From contig NZ_MAUD01000081.1 in assembly GCF_001700515.1 (NCBI RefSeq), forward strand, positions 1-64,000: a stretch of 64,000 nucleotides of DNA, read 5' to 3'. This document shows, piece after piece, positions 43,974 through 51,776 of this stretch. A program made the translations under genes and the position numbers. The stretch comes from Streptomyces lushanensis. GTDB taxonomy: Bacteria; Actinomycetota; Actinomycetes; Streptomycetales; Streptomycetaceae. The notes under the pieces are model-generated. The model was not told where the DNA came from. It saw nothing but the letters and a program-made list of their open reading frames with translations, and did not search any database. Numbering within the stretch: the stretch's first letter is position 1; each line of letters opens with the position of its first letter.

Positions 43974-45140
43974 GTGACCGGAGTGACCTCATCGATGGAC
44001 GGGGCCCTGCTGAGAAGCCTCACGCCGAGCGTGCTCACCGTCCTCGTCCGCCGCGGAGCCGACTTCGCGGCGGCCGAGGACGCCGTGCAGGACGCGCTGG
44101 TCGAGGCGGTCCGTGTCTGGCCGGCCGATCAGCCGCGGGACCCGAAGGGCTGGCTGGTCACCGTGGCCTGGCGCAGGTTCCTCGACGCCACCCGGGCCGA
44201 CACCGCCCGCCGCCGGCGCGAGGACCTGGTCGACGAGGAGCCGGCGCCCGGGCCCGCGCCCGCGGTGGACGACACGCTCCAGCTCTACTTCCTGTGCGCC
44301 CACCCGTCGCTGACGCCCGCGTCCGCGGTCGCGCTCACCCTGCGCGCCGTCGGCGGCCTCACCACCCGCCAGATCGCCCGGGCCTACCTCGTACCCGAGG
44401 CGACCATGGCGCAGCGCATCAGCCGGGCCAAGCGCACCGTCTCCGGCGTGCGGTTCGACCGGCCGGGCGATGTCGCCACCGTGCTGCGCGTCCTCTACCT
44501 GGTCTTCAACGAGGGCTACTCCGGCGACGTCGACCTCGCCGCCGAGGCCATCCGGCTCACCCGGCAGCTCGCGGCCCGGGTCGACCACCCCGAGGCGGCG
44601 GGACTGCTCGCTCTCATGCTGCTCCACCACGCGCGCCGCGCCGCCCGGACCGCGCCCGACGGCAGTCTGGTGCCGCTCGCCGAGCAGGACCGCCGCCGGT
44701 GGGACACCCGGTTGATCGCCGAGGGCGTGGCGATCCTGCAGGCGGCCCTCGCGCGCGACCGGCTGGGCGAGTACCAGGCCCAGGCAGCCATCGCGGCGCT
44801 CCACGCCGACGCGCCCACCGCAGGGGAGACCGACTGGGTGCAGATCGTCGAGTGGTACGACGAGCTCGCCCGTCTGACCGGCAGCCCGGTCGTCCGGCTC
44901 AACCGCGCGGTCGCGGTCGGCGAGGCCGACGGACCGCGCGCAGGCCTGGCCGCGCTCGCGGCGCTGGACACCTCGCTGCCCCGCCACACCGCGGTGGCGG
45001 CCTATCTCCACGAACGCGACGGGGACCTGGCGACGGCGGCACGCCTCTATGCCGAGGCGGCCCGAAAGGCACCCAACCTCGCCGAGCGCGACCACCTGAC
45101 GCGCCAGGCAGCCCGGCTCAACACCCGCCGGCTTCACTGA
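43974..45140 (+). CDS. ECF42-type RNA polymerase sigma factor with C-terminal TPR-like extension
   Basis: 388 residues from GTG 43974; GTG 43983 and ATG 43995 are possible. Sigma-2 is GADFAAAEDAVQDALVEAVR with the WPADQPRDPKGWLVTVAWRR region. Sigma-4 is GGLTTRQIARAYLVPEATMA and QRISRAKRTV. The remaining 200 residues (VLYLVFNEGYSGDVDLAAEA ... LNRAVAVGEADGPRAGLAAL) are the long C-terminal domain (DUF6596/TPR-like) that defines ECF42 and replaces an anti-sigma factor as the control element. It lies behind its DGPF-protein partner in the usual order. Confidence 0.9.
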   Translation: MTGVTSSMDGALLRSLTPSVLTVLVRRGADFAAAEDAVQDALVEAVRVWPADQPRDPKGWLVTVAWRRFLDATRADTARRRREDLVDEEPAPGPAPAVDDTLQLYFLCAHPSLTPASAVALTLRAVGGLTTRQIARAYLVPEATMAQRISRAKRTVSGVRFDRPGDVATVLRVLYLVFNEGYSGDVDLAAEAIRLTRQLAARVDHPEAAGLLALMLLHHARRAARTAPDGSLVPLAEQDRRRWDTRLIAEGVAILQAALARDRLGEYQAQAAIAALHADAPTAGETDWVQIVEWYDELARLTGSPVVRLNRAVAVGEADGPRAGLAALAALDTSLPRHTAVAAYLHERDGDLATAARLYAEAARKAPNLAERDHLTRQAARLNTRRLH

Positions 45141-45392
45141 CGGGCTCGCCCGACTTCCCGCGGTACCTGACGCGGCCCCGTTGCCCGAGCGGTCGCAACG
45201 GGGTCCGGACCTTCTTTGCCGGCGCCTGCATTGCCTGCGCTACTGCGGTGCCTGACATGACGTCAGGCCCGTCGGACCGACACCGCCCGGCCCCTGGCCG
45301 GGCCGCATCACGTCGGGGAAAGACCCGGGGTTCGAGAGGCAACCTCTCAGACGCCACCCGGAGGACAACCCTGACAAGTTCCGGGGCGTCTG

Positions 45393-46556
45393 TCACTCGA
45401 AGAACTTGAGGCTGAACCCGACGCTGGTGGTGGCGCCGGGGACGTTCGCCCGGCGGTAAGTGGTGTTGCCCCACCACACGGCCGTGCCGGTGTACCAGTA
45501 GCGATTGGACCACGAATACGGTGTGCCCTTGGCGACCGCGTGGAACATGGTCGGGAACCGGTTGCCGGACGGCGGGCCGGCGGCGGCGTCGCCTCGTGGC
45601 AGGACGAACGTGTGATGGCCGGGACCGTCGACATTCAGTGTGGGGTCCCAGCCCGGCATCATGGTCGGGGCGTGCGAGCCGAACAGGCACCCGTTGCTCT
45701 TGTACCAGTCCCACACGTACGTGGGATCGCCGCCGGACCGCAGCCGCAGGTCGGCGATGCAGTACTGGCTGCTCCAGCTGCCGTTCGCGGAGTACACGAT
45801 GTGCAACTGCCCGCTGGGGTCGACGATCGGCTGGGGTGCCTCGTTGATGTAGGGGTTGCCGACGACCCGTTCCCACGGCTCGCGCGGCTGCGATATGACG
45901 TAACGTCCGCCAGTGGTCGTGGTGGGGCTGCTCATCCGGGCGATGTACAGGTTCTGCTCGACATTGGTGTCGCCGGACCAGCCGGACCACACGAACCAGC
46001 GCTGGCCGCCGAAGGTGAACGGCACTCCGTCGATCGCCCACTTGTCATCGGGCAGGGCGACCTTGACGGCGGCGGAATAGCCGGTGTCGGGGCTGGCCGA
46101 GCTGATGTGGTACGTCCGGTGGGCCGCACCACGGCCGGCCGCGAAGTAGATGCGGTACTGACCGTCGTGGTGCACGATCTCCGGGGCCCAGACCTCGCCG
46201 AGGTTGCCGGTGTCCTGCCACACCTGGTGCTTGGGCGCGGTGGCGACGCCCTCCAGGGTGGACGCCGACCGCACCGCGATGCCGCCGTCCACGGACTTGG
46301 CGGAGACATAGAGGTCGCCGACCTTGATGACGCTCGGGTCGGCGCCGCCGACGAGGGGGCGGCCGAGCGTGGACGGCTGATCCGCCGTCACCGCCGTGTC
46401 TCTCACCGCCGTGTCCCTCACCGCCGTCTCCCTCACCGCCGTGTCCCTCACCATGGTGACGGCTTCGGCGGGGCCGGCGGTGGTCACGTGCCCGAAGACG
46501 AGCGCACCGACGAGTCCGAAGGGGACGGCGCCGGCGAGCCATCGTGCAGGGAACAT
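45393..46556 (-). CDS. Secreted glycoside hydrolase family 43-like enzyme
   Basis: 387 residues. ATG 46556 has AGAGGA at ideal spacing. A signal peptide (FPARWLAGAVPFGLVGALVF) is followed by a short 5-residue repeat (TAVRD/TAVRE, four copies). The five-bladed propeller domain shows the GH43 acid triad: Asp in LVGGADPSVIKVGDLYV, Asp in WAIDGVPFTFGG and Glu in YINEAPQPIVDP. GNLGEVWAPEIVHHDGQYRI is a further hallmark. GH43 enzymes cleave arabinan or xylan side chains; the exact substrate is not readable. A LacI-type operator and a strong promoter lie just upstream, so sugar induction is expected. Confidence 0.8.
   Translation of the reverse strand: MFPARWLAGAVPFGLVGALVFGHVTTAGPAEAVTMVRDTAVRETAVRDTAVRDTAVTADQPSTLGRPLVGGADPSVIKVGDLYVSAKSVDGGIAVRSASTLEGVATAPKHQVWQDTGNLGEVWAPEIVHHDGQYRIYFAAGRGAAHRTYHISSASPDTGYSAAVKVALPDDKWAIDGVPFTFGGQRWFVWSGWSGDTNVEQNLYIARMSSPTTTTGGRYVISQPREPWERVVGNPYINEAPQPIVDPSGQLHIVYSANGSWSSQYCIADLRLRSGGDPTYVWDWYKSNGCLFGSHAPTMMPGWDPTLNVDGPGHHTFVLPRGDAAAGPPSGNRFPTMFHAVAKGTPYSWSNRYWYTGTAVWWGNTTYRRANVPGATTSVGFSLKFFE
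46391..46450 (-). repeat. Four 15-bp tandem repeats inside the GH43 gene
   Basis: Four near-identical units of CCGCCGTGTCCCTCA (plus-strand reading) start at 46391, 46406, 46421 and 46436. They encode four copies of a five-residue unit between the signal peptide and the catalytic domain. Copy number could vary by slippage without changing the frame. Confidence 0.8.
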
Positions 46557-46582
46557 CAGGTTCCTCTCGATCATGTCCACGA

Positions 46583-46627
46583 CTGAGAGCGCTCTCAGAT
46601 AATCGTCACACGGTGAGCGGCCGTCAA
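46583..46627 (-). promoter_or_regulatory. LacI-type operator and sigma-70-like promoter of the GH43 gene
   Basis: The 16-bp perfect palindrome CTGAGAGCGCTCTCAG (46583-46598) has the central GCGC typical of LacI-family sites. Immediately upstream on the minus strand are GATTAT (-10, 46604 to 46599) and, 17 bp further, TTGACG (-35, 46627 to 46622). The operator lies just after the -10, so binding would repress. The LacI-type regulator itself is not in this window. Confidence 0.7.
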
Positions 46628-46654
46628 TAGAGGAGCGGTCTCGGGGTGTTGTCT

Positions 46655-46810
46655 CATGACGTCGGTCCCACGAAGAGGCGCCGCCGTACTTGTCGCCGAA
46701 CGGCAGGAACATCGAGCCGGCGGGCTTGAGAACGTGCTCGAACCAGCGGAAGGAGCCGGCGCCCGTCCACTGGCCACACCGAAGCCCGCCGGTCGGAACC
46801 GGTCCGGCTT
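46655..46810 (-). pseudogene. Short coding relic, family unknown
   Basis: A minus-strand frame reading CGQWTGAGSFRWFEHVLKPA followed by GSMFLPFGDKYGGASSWDRR shows strong GC3 bias and natural composition, but it has no start codon and no stable continuation upstream. It joins the GH43 promoter region directly. It is probably the 3' end of a lost gene; I cannot name it. Confidence 0.3.
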
Positions 46811-46902
46811 ACCAAAGGCACGGGTGCCACGGCGGCCAAGACCTGTGCGGGGCGGTCGACAGCGTCGCGTCGCTGCCCAAAGAGGGCCGCTACTGTGAGC
46901 CC

Positions 46903-47463
46903 ATGTCACACGCTTCCGCGCTCCTCGTCATCGACATGCAGAACAATCCGGTGGCCATCGCCTACCGGGCCGCCGAGACCGTCGCCGTGATCGCCGGATT
47001 GCGCGAACGCGCGAAAGCCGCCGGCGTACCGGTAGTTACGGTCCAGGACCAGGGGGCCGGGATGGAAGCCGGGACCGAGGGCTGGCGCATCGTGCCCGAA
47101 CTCGCGCCCGCCGCCGACGAAGTTGTCGTCCACAAGACCACCCCGGACAGCTTCCTGGACACCGATCTCGACAAGGTCCTGAAGACGCTGGGAATCACCG
47201 AGGTGGTCGTCACCGGATTCGCGACCGAGATCTGCGTGGACACCACCGCGCGGCAGGCGCTGAGCCACCGGTACGACCTGGTGCTGGTCGCCGACGGGCA
47301 CACCACGTCCGTCCGGCCCGACAGTGGCGAGTACGCCTCGCCGGGGCAGTCGATCGCGCACCACAACGAGATCTTCCGGCACATCGGCTTCCCGGGGCGG
47401 AGCATCCGGGTGCTGCCCGCGTCCGAAGTGACCTTCGCCGCAGGTGAGAAGCCATGCGGGTAG
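46903..47463 (+). CDS. Isochorismatase-like cysteine hydrolase
   Basis: 186 residues, ATG 46903. The catalytic triad of the family is visible: Asp in LLVIDMQNNPVAIAY, Lys in EVVVHKTTPDSFLDTDL and Cys in VVTGFATEICVDTTARQALS. After it, YDLVLVADGHTT and GQSIAHHNEIFRHIGFPG are typical. Such enzymes hydrolyse isochorismate, nicotinamide or other small amides; the branch cannot be fixed. The start is supported by the family's usual N-terminus (ALLVIDMQN); the ribosome site is weak. No operon partner except possibly the doubtful ORF that follows. Confidence 0.85.
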   Translation: MSHASALLVIDMQNNPVAIAYRAAETVAVIAGLRERAKAAGVPVVTVQDQGAGMEAGTEGWRIVPELAPAADEVVVHKTTPDSFLDTDLDKVLKTLGITEVVVTGFATEICVDTTARQALSHRYDLVLVADGHTTSVRPDSGEYASPGQSIAHHNEIFRHIGFPGRSIRVLPASEVTFAAGEKPCG

Positions 47464-47769
47464 GTGTGTGCCGCGAGCGACGGTTGGGGTGCCGGTCCCG
47501 GCCGAGTCGCCGTAGTACTCGCAGTGAGGTGGGGGGGCCGCGCGGCCCTCGCCGATGTGCCCGAGCAGATGGCCGAGTTCGAGGCCGGGACCGGAGGGAC
47601 TCCCGCTTTCGAGCCGACCCGGACGCCGGTCATGTGGGCACTGCCGCCCGGGACGTGGATGGGGACCGACTGGCGGTGCGACCGGTTGGCCGCCGGCGCC
47701 CTCTCCGGGAGCGTCCTGCGGGAAGACCCGGAGGGCCCGGACAACGCGTCCGGGCCGGAGGTGATGTGA
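47464..47769 (+). CDS. Doubtful ORF directly after the isochorismatase-like gene
   Basis: 101 codons starting at the GTG adjacent to the previous stop. The second half (AEFEAGTGGTPAFEPTRTPV, MWALPPGTWMGTDWRCDRLA) has acceptable composition, but there is no recognisable domain and the first half is low-complexity. It may be noncoding. Listed because it would otherwise leave 300 bp unexplained. Confidence 0.25.
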   Translation: MCAASDGWGAGPGRVAVVLAVRWGGRAALADVPEQMAEFEAGTGGTPAFEPTRTPVMWALPPGTWMGTDWRCDRLAAGALSGSVLREDPEGPDNASGPEVM

Positions 47770-47796
47770 GCCGCCACTACGCGACCCACACGGCTG

Positions 47797-48036
47797 CTAA
47801 TTGCCCGAGTGGTCGATGACGTTGCCGTTGGAGCAGTTGTTCTTGTGGTTCCCGGTCCAGTCGCTGAGCGCGGGCACCACGGCGAGTTCCTGAACGCACA
47901 CGTCGGCGGCCGTGAAGTTCCAGTTGTTGGCGGCGTTGACGCCGCTGCCGAAGTTCGAGTCGTTGTCGGCGTGGGCGGGTGCGGCCGTACCCAGAGCGGC
48001 AAGCACGAGAACCGCGGTGGTGATCATCTTTTCCAT
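47797..48036 (-). CDS. Small secreted protein
   Basis: 79 residues from ATG 48036. A clear signal peptide (MEKMITTAVLVLAALGTAAP, cleavage expected after AHA) leaves a mature peptide of about 56 residues rich in Asn: NFGSGVNAANNWNFTAADVC, then VQELAVVPALSDWTGNHKNN and CSNGNVIDH. Two cysteines may form one disulphide. Similar Asn-rich small secreted proteins are common in Streptomyces and some are developmentally regulated, but I cannot assign a function. Monocistronic. Confidence 0.65.
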   Translation of the reverse strand: MEKMITTAVLVLAALGTAAPAHADNDSNFGSGVNAANNWNFTAADVCVQELAVVPALSDWTGNHKNNCSNGNVIDHSGN

Positions 48037-48118
48037 GACCAGGAAAACGACTGTCCTGGACCGAGGACACGGACGGTTCGCTTGGGCGCCACCGACGGCA
48101 AATGGCGGTGACCGGCGA

Positions 48119-48835
48119 TCAGATCGGGGCGTCGTCGGTCGGCGAAGGCACAACACACGAACGCAGGACCATGAGTGGGCCTTCCAAGGCCGCCACCATG
48201 GCAAAGGGAAACCGGTCGAGCTCAAGACAGAGTGCGACGTCATCGGGATGGACTCCTTGACGTACCCCCTCCGCGAGTTCGGCGGCGGCACGCGACTCGG
48301 CAGCGCGGCGCAGGAACCCAGCAGCGTCCGTCCCAGGCTCGGTGGCCCTCCGGGCGATGTATTGGGCGCACGCCAGATCTTCATCGGCCTGTCCATCGTC
48401 GCCAGTGACCACGAACGTGACACTGCCGCTCTTCCGCGTCCGCAAGACCCGGGCCGTTGCCTCCGCCACCACGAAGCCGGCGCACAGCACCAGCGACGCC
48501 TCCTTGACCGAAAGCGCGCCGACCGTCCCTGCCGTCGTCTTCTGCACAACGGTTCGTCCGCCAAGGTCAACAGACCGCAGCAAGCCTGGTGAGTTGACCA
48601 TGTCGAACCCGGGCGCGGGCGGTCCGTCCTTGAGCGCCGTCCAATCCGGGTGGCGGACCTTGAGCGCCAGGGCTTCGTCCAGCGACTCGGCGAGAACGAT
48701 CTTTTCCGCTCCTTGGGCAAAGGCCCAGGCAGCCACGGTGAAGGCGCGCATGACGTCGACCACGACCGCCACGGACGGGGCTTCGGCCAGCTCAGTGATA
48801 CCAAGGAAACGGGCGTCCATTCTCATCATGATCAC
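48119..48835 (-). CDS. 2-phosphosulfolactate phosphatase (ComB)-like protein
   Basis: 238 residues from GTG 48835; in-frame ATGs at 48829, 48826 and 48820 are alternatives. The core reads [58 protein letters not shown] and [18 protein letters not shown], which match ComB landmarks (DVxRAxT; NSP; TTxGT). In archaea the enzyme belongs to coenzyme M synthesis; actinomycete members have no established role and may act on other phosphate esters. Full length and intact. The 82-bp space to the small secreted protein gene holds nothing. Confidence 0.8.
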   Translation of the reverse strand: MIMMRMDARFLGITELAEAPSVAVVVDVMRAFTVAAWAFAQGAEKIVLAESLDEALALKVRHPDWTALKDGPPAPGFDMVNSPGLLRSVDLGGRTVVQKTTAGTVGALSVKEASLVLCAGFVVAEATARVLRTRKSGSVTFVVTGDDGQADEDLACAQYIARRATEPGTDAAGFLRRAAESRAAAELAEGVRQGVHPDDVALCLELDRFPFAMVAALEGPLMVLRSCVVPSPTDDAPI

Positions 48836-48949
48836 GCATGTCCGGCCCGATGCACTCAGAGAGTGATACGTGTCATATCGATGGTCTCGGCAGAACTGGC
48901 CTGAGCAACCACGGCCACCGTCTTCTTGTCACTTGGGCCCCATTGGCGC

Positions 48950-49008
48950 TTGACAGAGGTGCCCCGTCAACTTCTAATAGGTGTCACGACATGCATGTCG
49001 TGACACCT
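48950..49008 (+). promoter_or_regulatory. Promoter and 30-bp perfect palindromic operator of the MBL/MarR operon
   Basis: TTGACA (48950-48955) and TCTAAT (48973-48978) are separated by 17 bp. Directly after the -10, positions 48979-49008 form a perfect 30-bp palindrome whose half is AGGTGTCACGACATG. It lies 20 bp upstream of the GTG at 49029. The MarR regulator encoded in the operon is the likely ligand and would autorepress (inference from position). Confidence 0.75.
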
Positions 49009-49028
49009 AAATCTTCGAGGAGCGCATC

Positions 49029-49904
49029 GTGAACCTGGTCAAACGGGTCTCGGCCGTCAGCACCGGCACCGTCCAGATCCGTCCGGAGCATGTCGAGACC
49101 AACGGCACCCCTCTGCTGTGGTGGGTCAACACATCTCGCCGGTGGACCGCTCCGCGTCCGATCAACGTGTACGTGATCGAACACGACAAGGGGCTGGTGC
49201 TGTTCGACACCGGCCAGGACCGCCGCTCGGTCACCGATCCCGGGTACTTCCCCGGCGGTCCGGCCGGACACGTCTACCGGCGGCTCGCCAAGTTCGACAT
49301 TCCCTCGGATGCCACCTTGACCGGCCGCCTTCGCGATCAGGGTTACGACATCGCGGACGTGCGCGTGGCGATCGTCTCCCACCTGCATCAGGACCACATC
49401 GGCGGCTTGCGGGAACTGCCGAGGTCGGCGCAGGTGTTGGTCAGCGCGGCGGAACTCGCCGAGGTCGACAAGAGGTTCGCGGTGTTCGCCGGTCTCCTGC
49501 GTGAGCACATTCACGTTCCGGGCGTGAACTGGACGACTGTCACACCGCAGCCCGTCGAGGACCCCGCGCTCGGCCCGTTCACCCACGCCCACGATGTCAT
49601 GGGGGACGGGTCATTGCTGCTGCTGCCGACTCCTGGGCACACGCCGGGCTCGATCTCGCTGCTGCTGCGCAGTGAGGGACTGCCGCCGATGATGTTCGTC
49701 GGCGACCTCACCTACGACGTACGGCTGTTGGCGGCCGATCGCGTCCCCGGAGTCGGCGACACGGCGCGACTGCACGACACGACCCGGCAGGTCAACCAAC
49801 TGGCCGCACTGCACCCGGGCATGCCCGTCCTGGCCGCCCACGACCCGGAGGCCGCCTCGCTCCTTACGACGGCGTTGCAGCGGCACGGGAGCGAACTGGG
49901 ATGA
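49029..49904 (+). CDS. Metallo-beta-lactamase-fold hydrolase
   Basis: 291 residues. GTG 49029 follows GAGGAG. The zinc-binding motif HLHQDHIGG is preceded by DVRVAIVSHLH, and the later ligands are in LPTPGHTPGSISLLL and MFVGDLTYDV. The early VIEHDKGLVLFDTGQD strand-loop is typical. The overall layout resembles the N-acyl-homoserine-lactonase/glyoxalase-II-like branch; the true substrate is unknown. It is the first gene of an operon with a MarR regulator (4-nt ATGA overlap) and an SRPBCC protein, controlled by the palindrome upstream. A role in detoxifying or inactivating the MarR ligand is plausible. Confidence 0.85.
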   Translation: MNLVKRVSAVSTGTVQIRPEHVETNGTPLLWWVNTSRRWTAPRPINVYVIEHDKGLVLFDTGQDRRSVTDPGYFPGGPAGHVYRRLAKFDIPSDATLTGRLRDQGYDIADVRVAIVSHLHQDHIGGLRELPRSAQVLVSAAELAEVDKRFAVFAGLLREHIHVPGVNWTTVTPQPVEDPALGPFTHAHDVMGDGSLLLLPTPGHTPGSISLLLRSEGLPPMMFVGDLTYDVRLLAADRVPGVGDTARLHDTTRQVNQLAALHPGMPVLAAHDPEAASLLTTALQRHGSELG

Positions 49905-50374
49905 GAACAGTTGAGCAGCTTCGCTACCTCATCCTCGCGGCGCAACGAGAAGGCAACCGTCAACTGACCGCGACGCTGTCCGAGATCGGCGTAACGCCCG
50001 CGCAGTCAGAGGCATTGCGCATCATCGCCGACCACGGCCCGCTGGCCCTCAGGGAACTCGGCGACATGATCGTGTGCGACACGGGCACGAGCCCAAGCCG
50101 GATCGTGGACCGACTCGTCGCCGCGGGCCTCGTCCAGAGAACTCCTGACGAGCACGACCGGCGACAGGTGAGGCTCACGCTCACGCCGCAGGGCCGCGAC
50201 AAGGCGGACCGCGTCGCCGAGATCGAGAACCAGCTCTACGACCTGCTCGACCGTGCCACTGAGGGTACGGACATCGACGCTTTGATCACGTTCCTCCACG
50301 CGTTCACTCAGCGATCACCGGCCGGACTCGCCCTGGCGAACCGTCTCGCCGCCGAGGAAAGGAAAACACCATGA
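49901..50374 (+). CDS. MarR-family transcriptional regulator
   Basis: 157 residues. The ATG overlaps the MBL stop (ATGA). The winged helix reads GVTPAQSEALRIIADHGPLA, LRELGDMIVCDTGTSPSRIV and DRLVAAGLVQRTPDEHDRRQ, with the classic DxRxxxVxLT wing. The C-terminal helix (RVAEIENQLYDLLDRATEG) would dimerise. It is flanked by an MBL hydrolase and an SRPBCC protein, and is itself the best candidate for binding the 30-bp palindrome at the head of the operon. Confidence 0.9.
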   Translation: MRTVEQLRYLILAAQREGNRQLTATLSEIGVTPAQSEALRIIADHGPLALRELGDMIVCDTGTSPSRIVDRLVAAGLVQRTPDEHDRRQVRLTLTPQGRDKADRVAEIENQLYDLLDRATEGTDIDALITFLHAFTQRSPAGLALANRLAAEERKTP

Positions 50375-50805
50375 CCTTCGAACTGAGCCTCGACGTCACC
50401 GCCCCGCCGGCCGGGGTGTTCGCGTTCATCGCCGACTTCACGACCATGCCGAGGTGGTACTCCGCGGTACAGCGTGTTCGGCGCTTCGAGGGCACGGGCG
50501 GTCTCGGAACGAGATACGAGGTGCACCGGGACCTGCCCGGCGGAGCCGTCCTCAACGAGGTGGCGATCACCGGCTATTCGGACGGCGACGAGGTCACCTT
50601 CACGTCGCTGAGCGGGCCGACCCCGTTCGTCTACCGCTATCGCGTCCGGCCCCTCCAGGATGCGACGCGACTCATCTTCGAGGGCACGATCAGCGCGGCC
50701 GGGCTCCCGGGCCCGGCCGGGTATCTCGGGCCACTGGCCGAGGGAATCTTCAAGCACGGGATGCGGGACAACCTCCGCACCCTGAAGAGAATCCTGGAGC
50801 ACTAA
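50371..50805 (+). CDS. SRPBCC (START/polyketide-cyclase-like) family protein
   Basis: 144 residues; ATG 50371 overlaps the MarR stop (ATGA). It begins FELSLDVTAPPAGVFAFIAD, the usual first strand and helix, followed by FTTMPRWYSAVQRVRRFEG, and ends with a long C-terminal helix (GMRDNLRTLKRILEH). The fold forms a hydrophobic cavity for small ligands, lipids or polyketides. Third gene of the MBL-MarR operon and probably co-regulated with it. The following 222 bp to the TetR stop contain nothing recognisable. Confidence 0.85.
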   Translation: MTFELSLDVTAPPAGVFAFIADFTTMPRWYSAVQRVRRFEGTGGLGTRYEVHRDLPGGAVLNEVAITGYSDGDEVTFTSLSGPTPFVYRYRVRPLQDATRLIFEGTISAAGLPGPAGYLGPLAEGIFKHGMRDNLRTLKRILEH

Positions 50806-51027
50806 CGGAGCTGGGTTTGGTTGATATGGGTTCTGGTGTGTCGCGGTGACAGGCAGGGGGGCACTGTTCCTGACCGCGAGGAGTGAACGCAGTTCGCGGT
50901 CAGCCGCGGGGAGCAGCGCAGGTGGGCCTCCGGAGGACCGTGTGTTCCACAGGCGACCACCTGTGGAACCCAGCCACCGTTCGTTCGCCGGCACCGCTGC
51001 GGCGCGGAAGTTGCCGGCGGAGCGGAC

Positions 51028-51681
51028 TCAATGGCGCGACGACTGTTGCGCCTGTTCTTCGGCGGCATCAAGCGCGGGCGCCAGTGCGGCGAGCGCGGAG
51101 CGGAGCAGGTCGGGTAGCGAGCCGGCCGGCACGACAAGCCCACCGGTCGTGAGGGATGCTGCCGAAGGCTGGAGCCACTGCTGGAGCGCGACCCGTACCC
51201 CGGCGGTCACGCTCGCCGCGAGCACGCGGGTGGCGGTCGCGGGCGCGCCGGTGTCGCCGAGGCGCTGGTCGATCGCGGCGGCGAGGGGGTGTTCGATCGC
51301 TGCGGCGGCGTCGAGGAACGCGTCACGCAGCGTGGGACTGGCGGTGATCAGCAGCAGTTCGTCGTGATCACGTGGTTCGGTGTACTGCTCCACGATCGCT
51401 TCGGTCACGGCGTCGGCGAGGCGGACGCGGGCGGGCCTGGCCGCCACCGCCGCGGCGATCCGTGATTCCCGTTCGGCGGTGACGGCGGCGACGATCGCTT
51501 GCTCGCGACTGGAGAAGTAGTTGTTGTAGGTCCTCGGCGAGACCCCGGCGGCCTCCGCGATGTCGTCGACGCGGACATTGTCGGGCCCATTCCTGAGAGC
51601 CAGCCGGAGCGCCGCCTCACGCAATGCCACTCGGGTGGCTTGCTTCTTCTGCTCGCGCAGTCCGGTCCGCCTCGTCGTCAC
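51028..51681 (-). CDS. TetR-family transcriptional regulator
   Basis: 217 residues from GTG 51681. The HTH is RVDDIAEAAGVSPRTYNNYF preceded by TRVALREAALRLALRNG, a standard TetR DNA-binding domain. The ligand domain is Ala/Leu-rich with HDELLLITASPTLRDAF. It is divergent from the gene at 51777 across 95 bp containing an inverted repeat (51712-51725), so it probably represses itself and that neighbour. The ligand is unknown. Confidence 0.9.
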   Translation of the reverse strand: MTTRRTGLREQKKQATRVALREAALRLALRNGPDNVRVDDIAEAAGVSPRTYNNYFSSREQAIVAAVTAERESRIAAAVAARPARVRLADAVTEAIVEQYTEPRDHDELLLITASPTLRDAFLDAAAAIEHPLAAAIDQRLGDTGAPATATRVLAASVTAGVRVALQQWLQPSAASLTTGGLVVPAGSLPDLLRSALAALAPALDAAEEQAQQSSRH

Positions 51682-51711
51682 CCCCGCAGCATCTCACGCT
51701 TAAATGCGCGT

Positions 51712-51725
51712 ACGCAAACTTGCGT
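51712..51725. promoter_or_regulatory. Inverted-repeat candidate TetR operator
   Basis: ACGCAA-AC-TTGCGT is a perfect 6-bp inverted repeat, extended by partially symmetric GCGT/CACGC sequence on each side. It is centred in the 95-bp divergent space between the TetR gene and the gene at 51777. Confidence 0.55.
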
Positions 51726-51776
51726 GCACGCAATATTTGCTCTTAGTCTCAAGGCCCCGACAGAAGGGTCAGAGGC

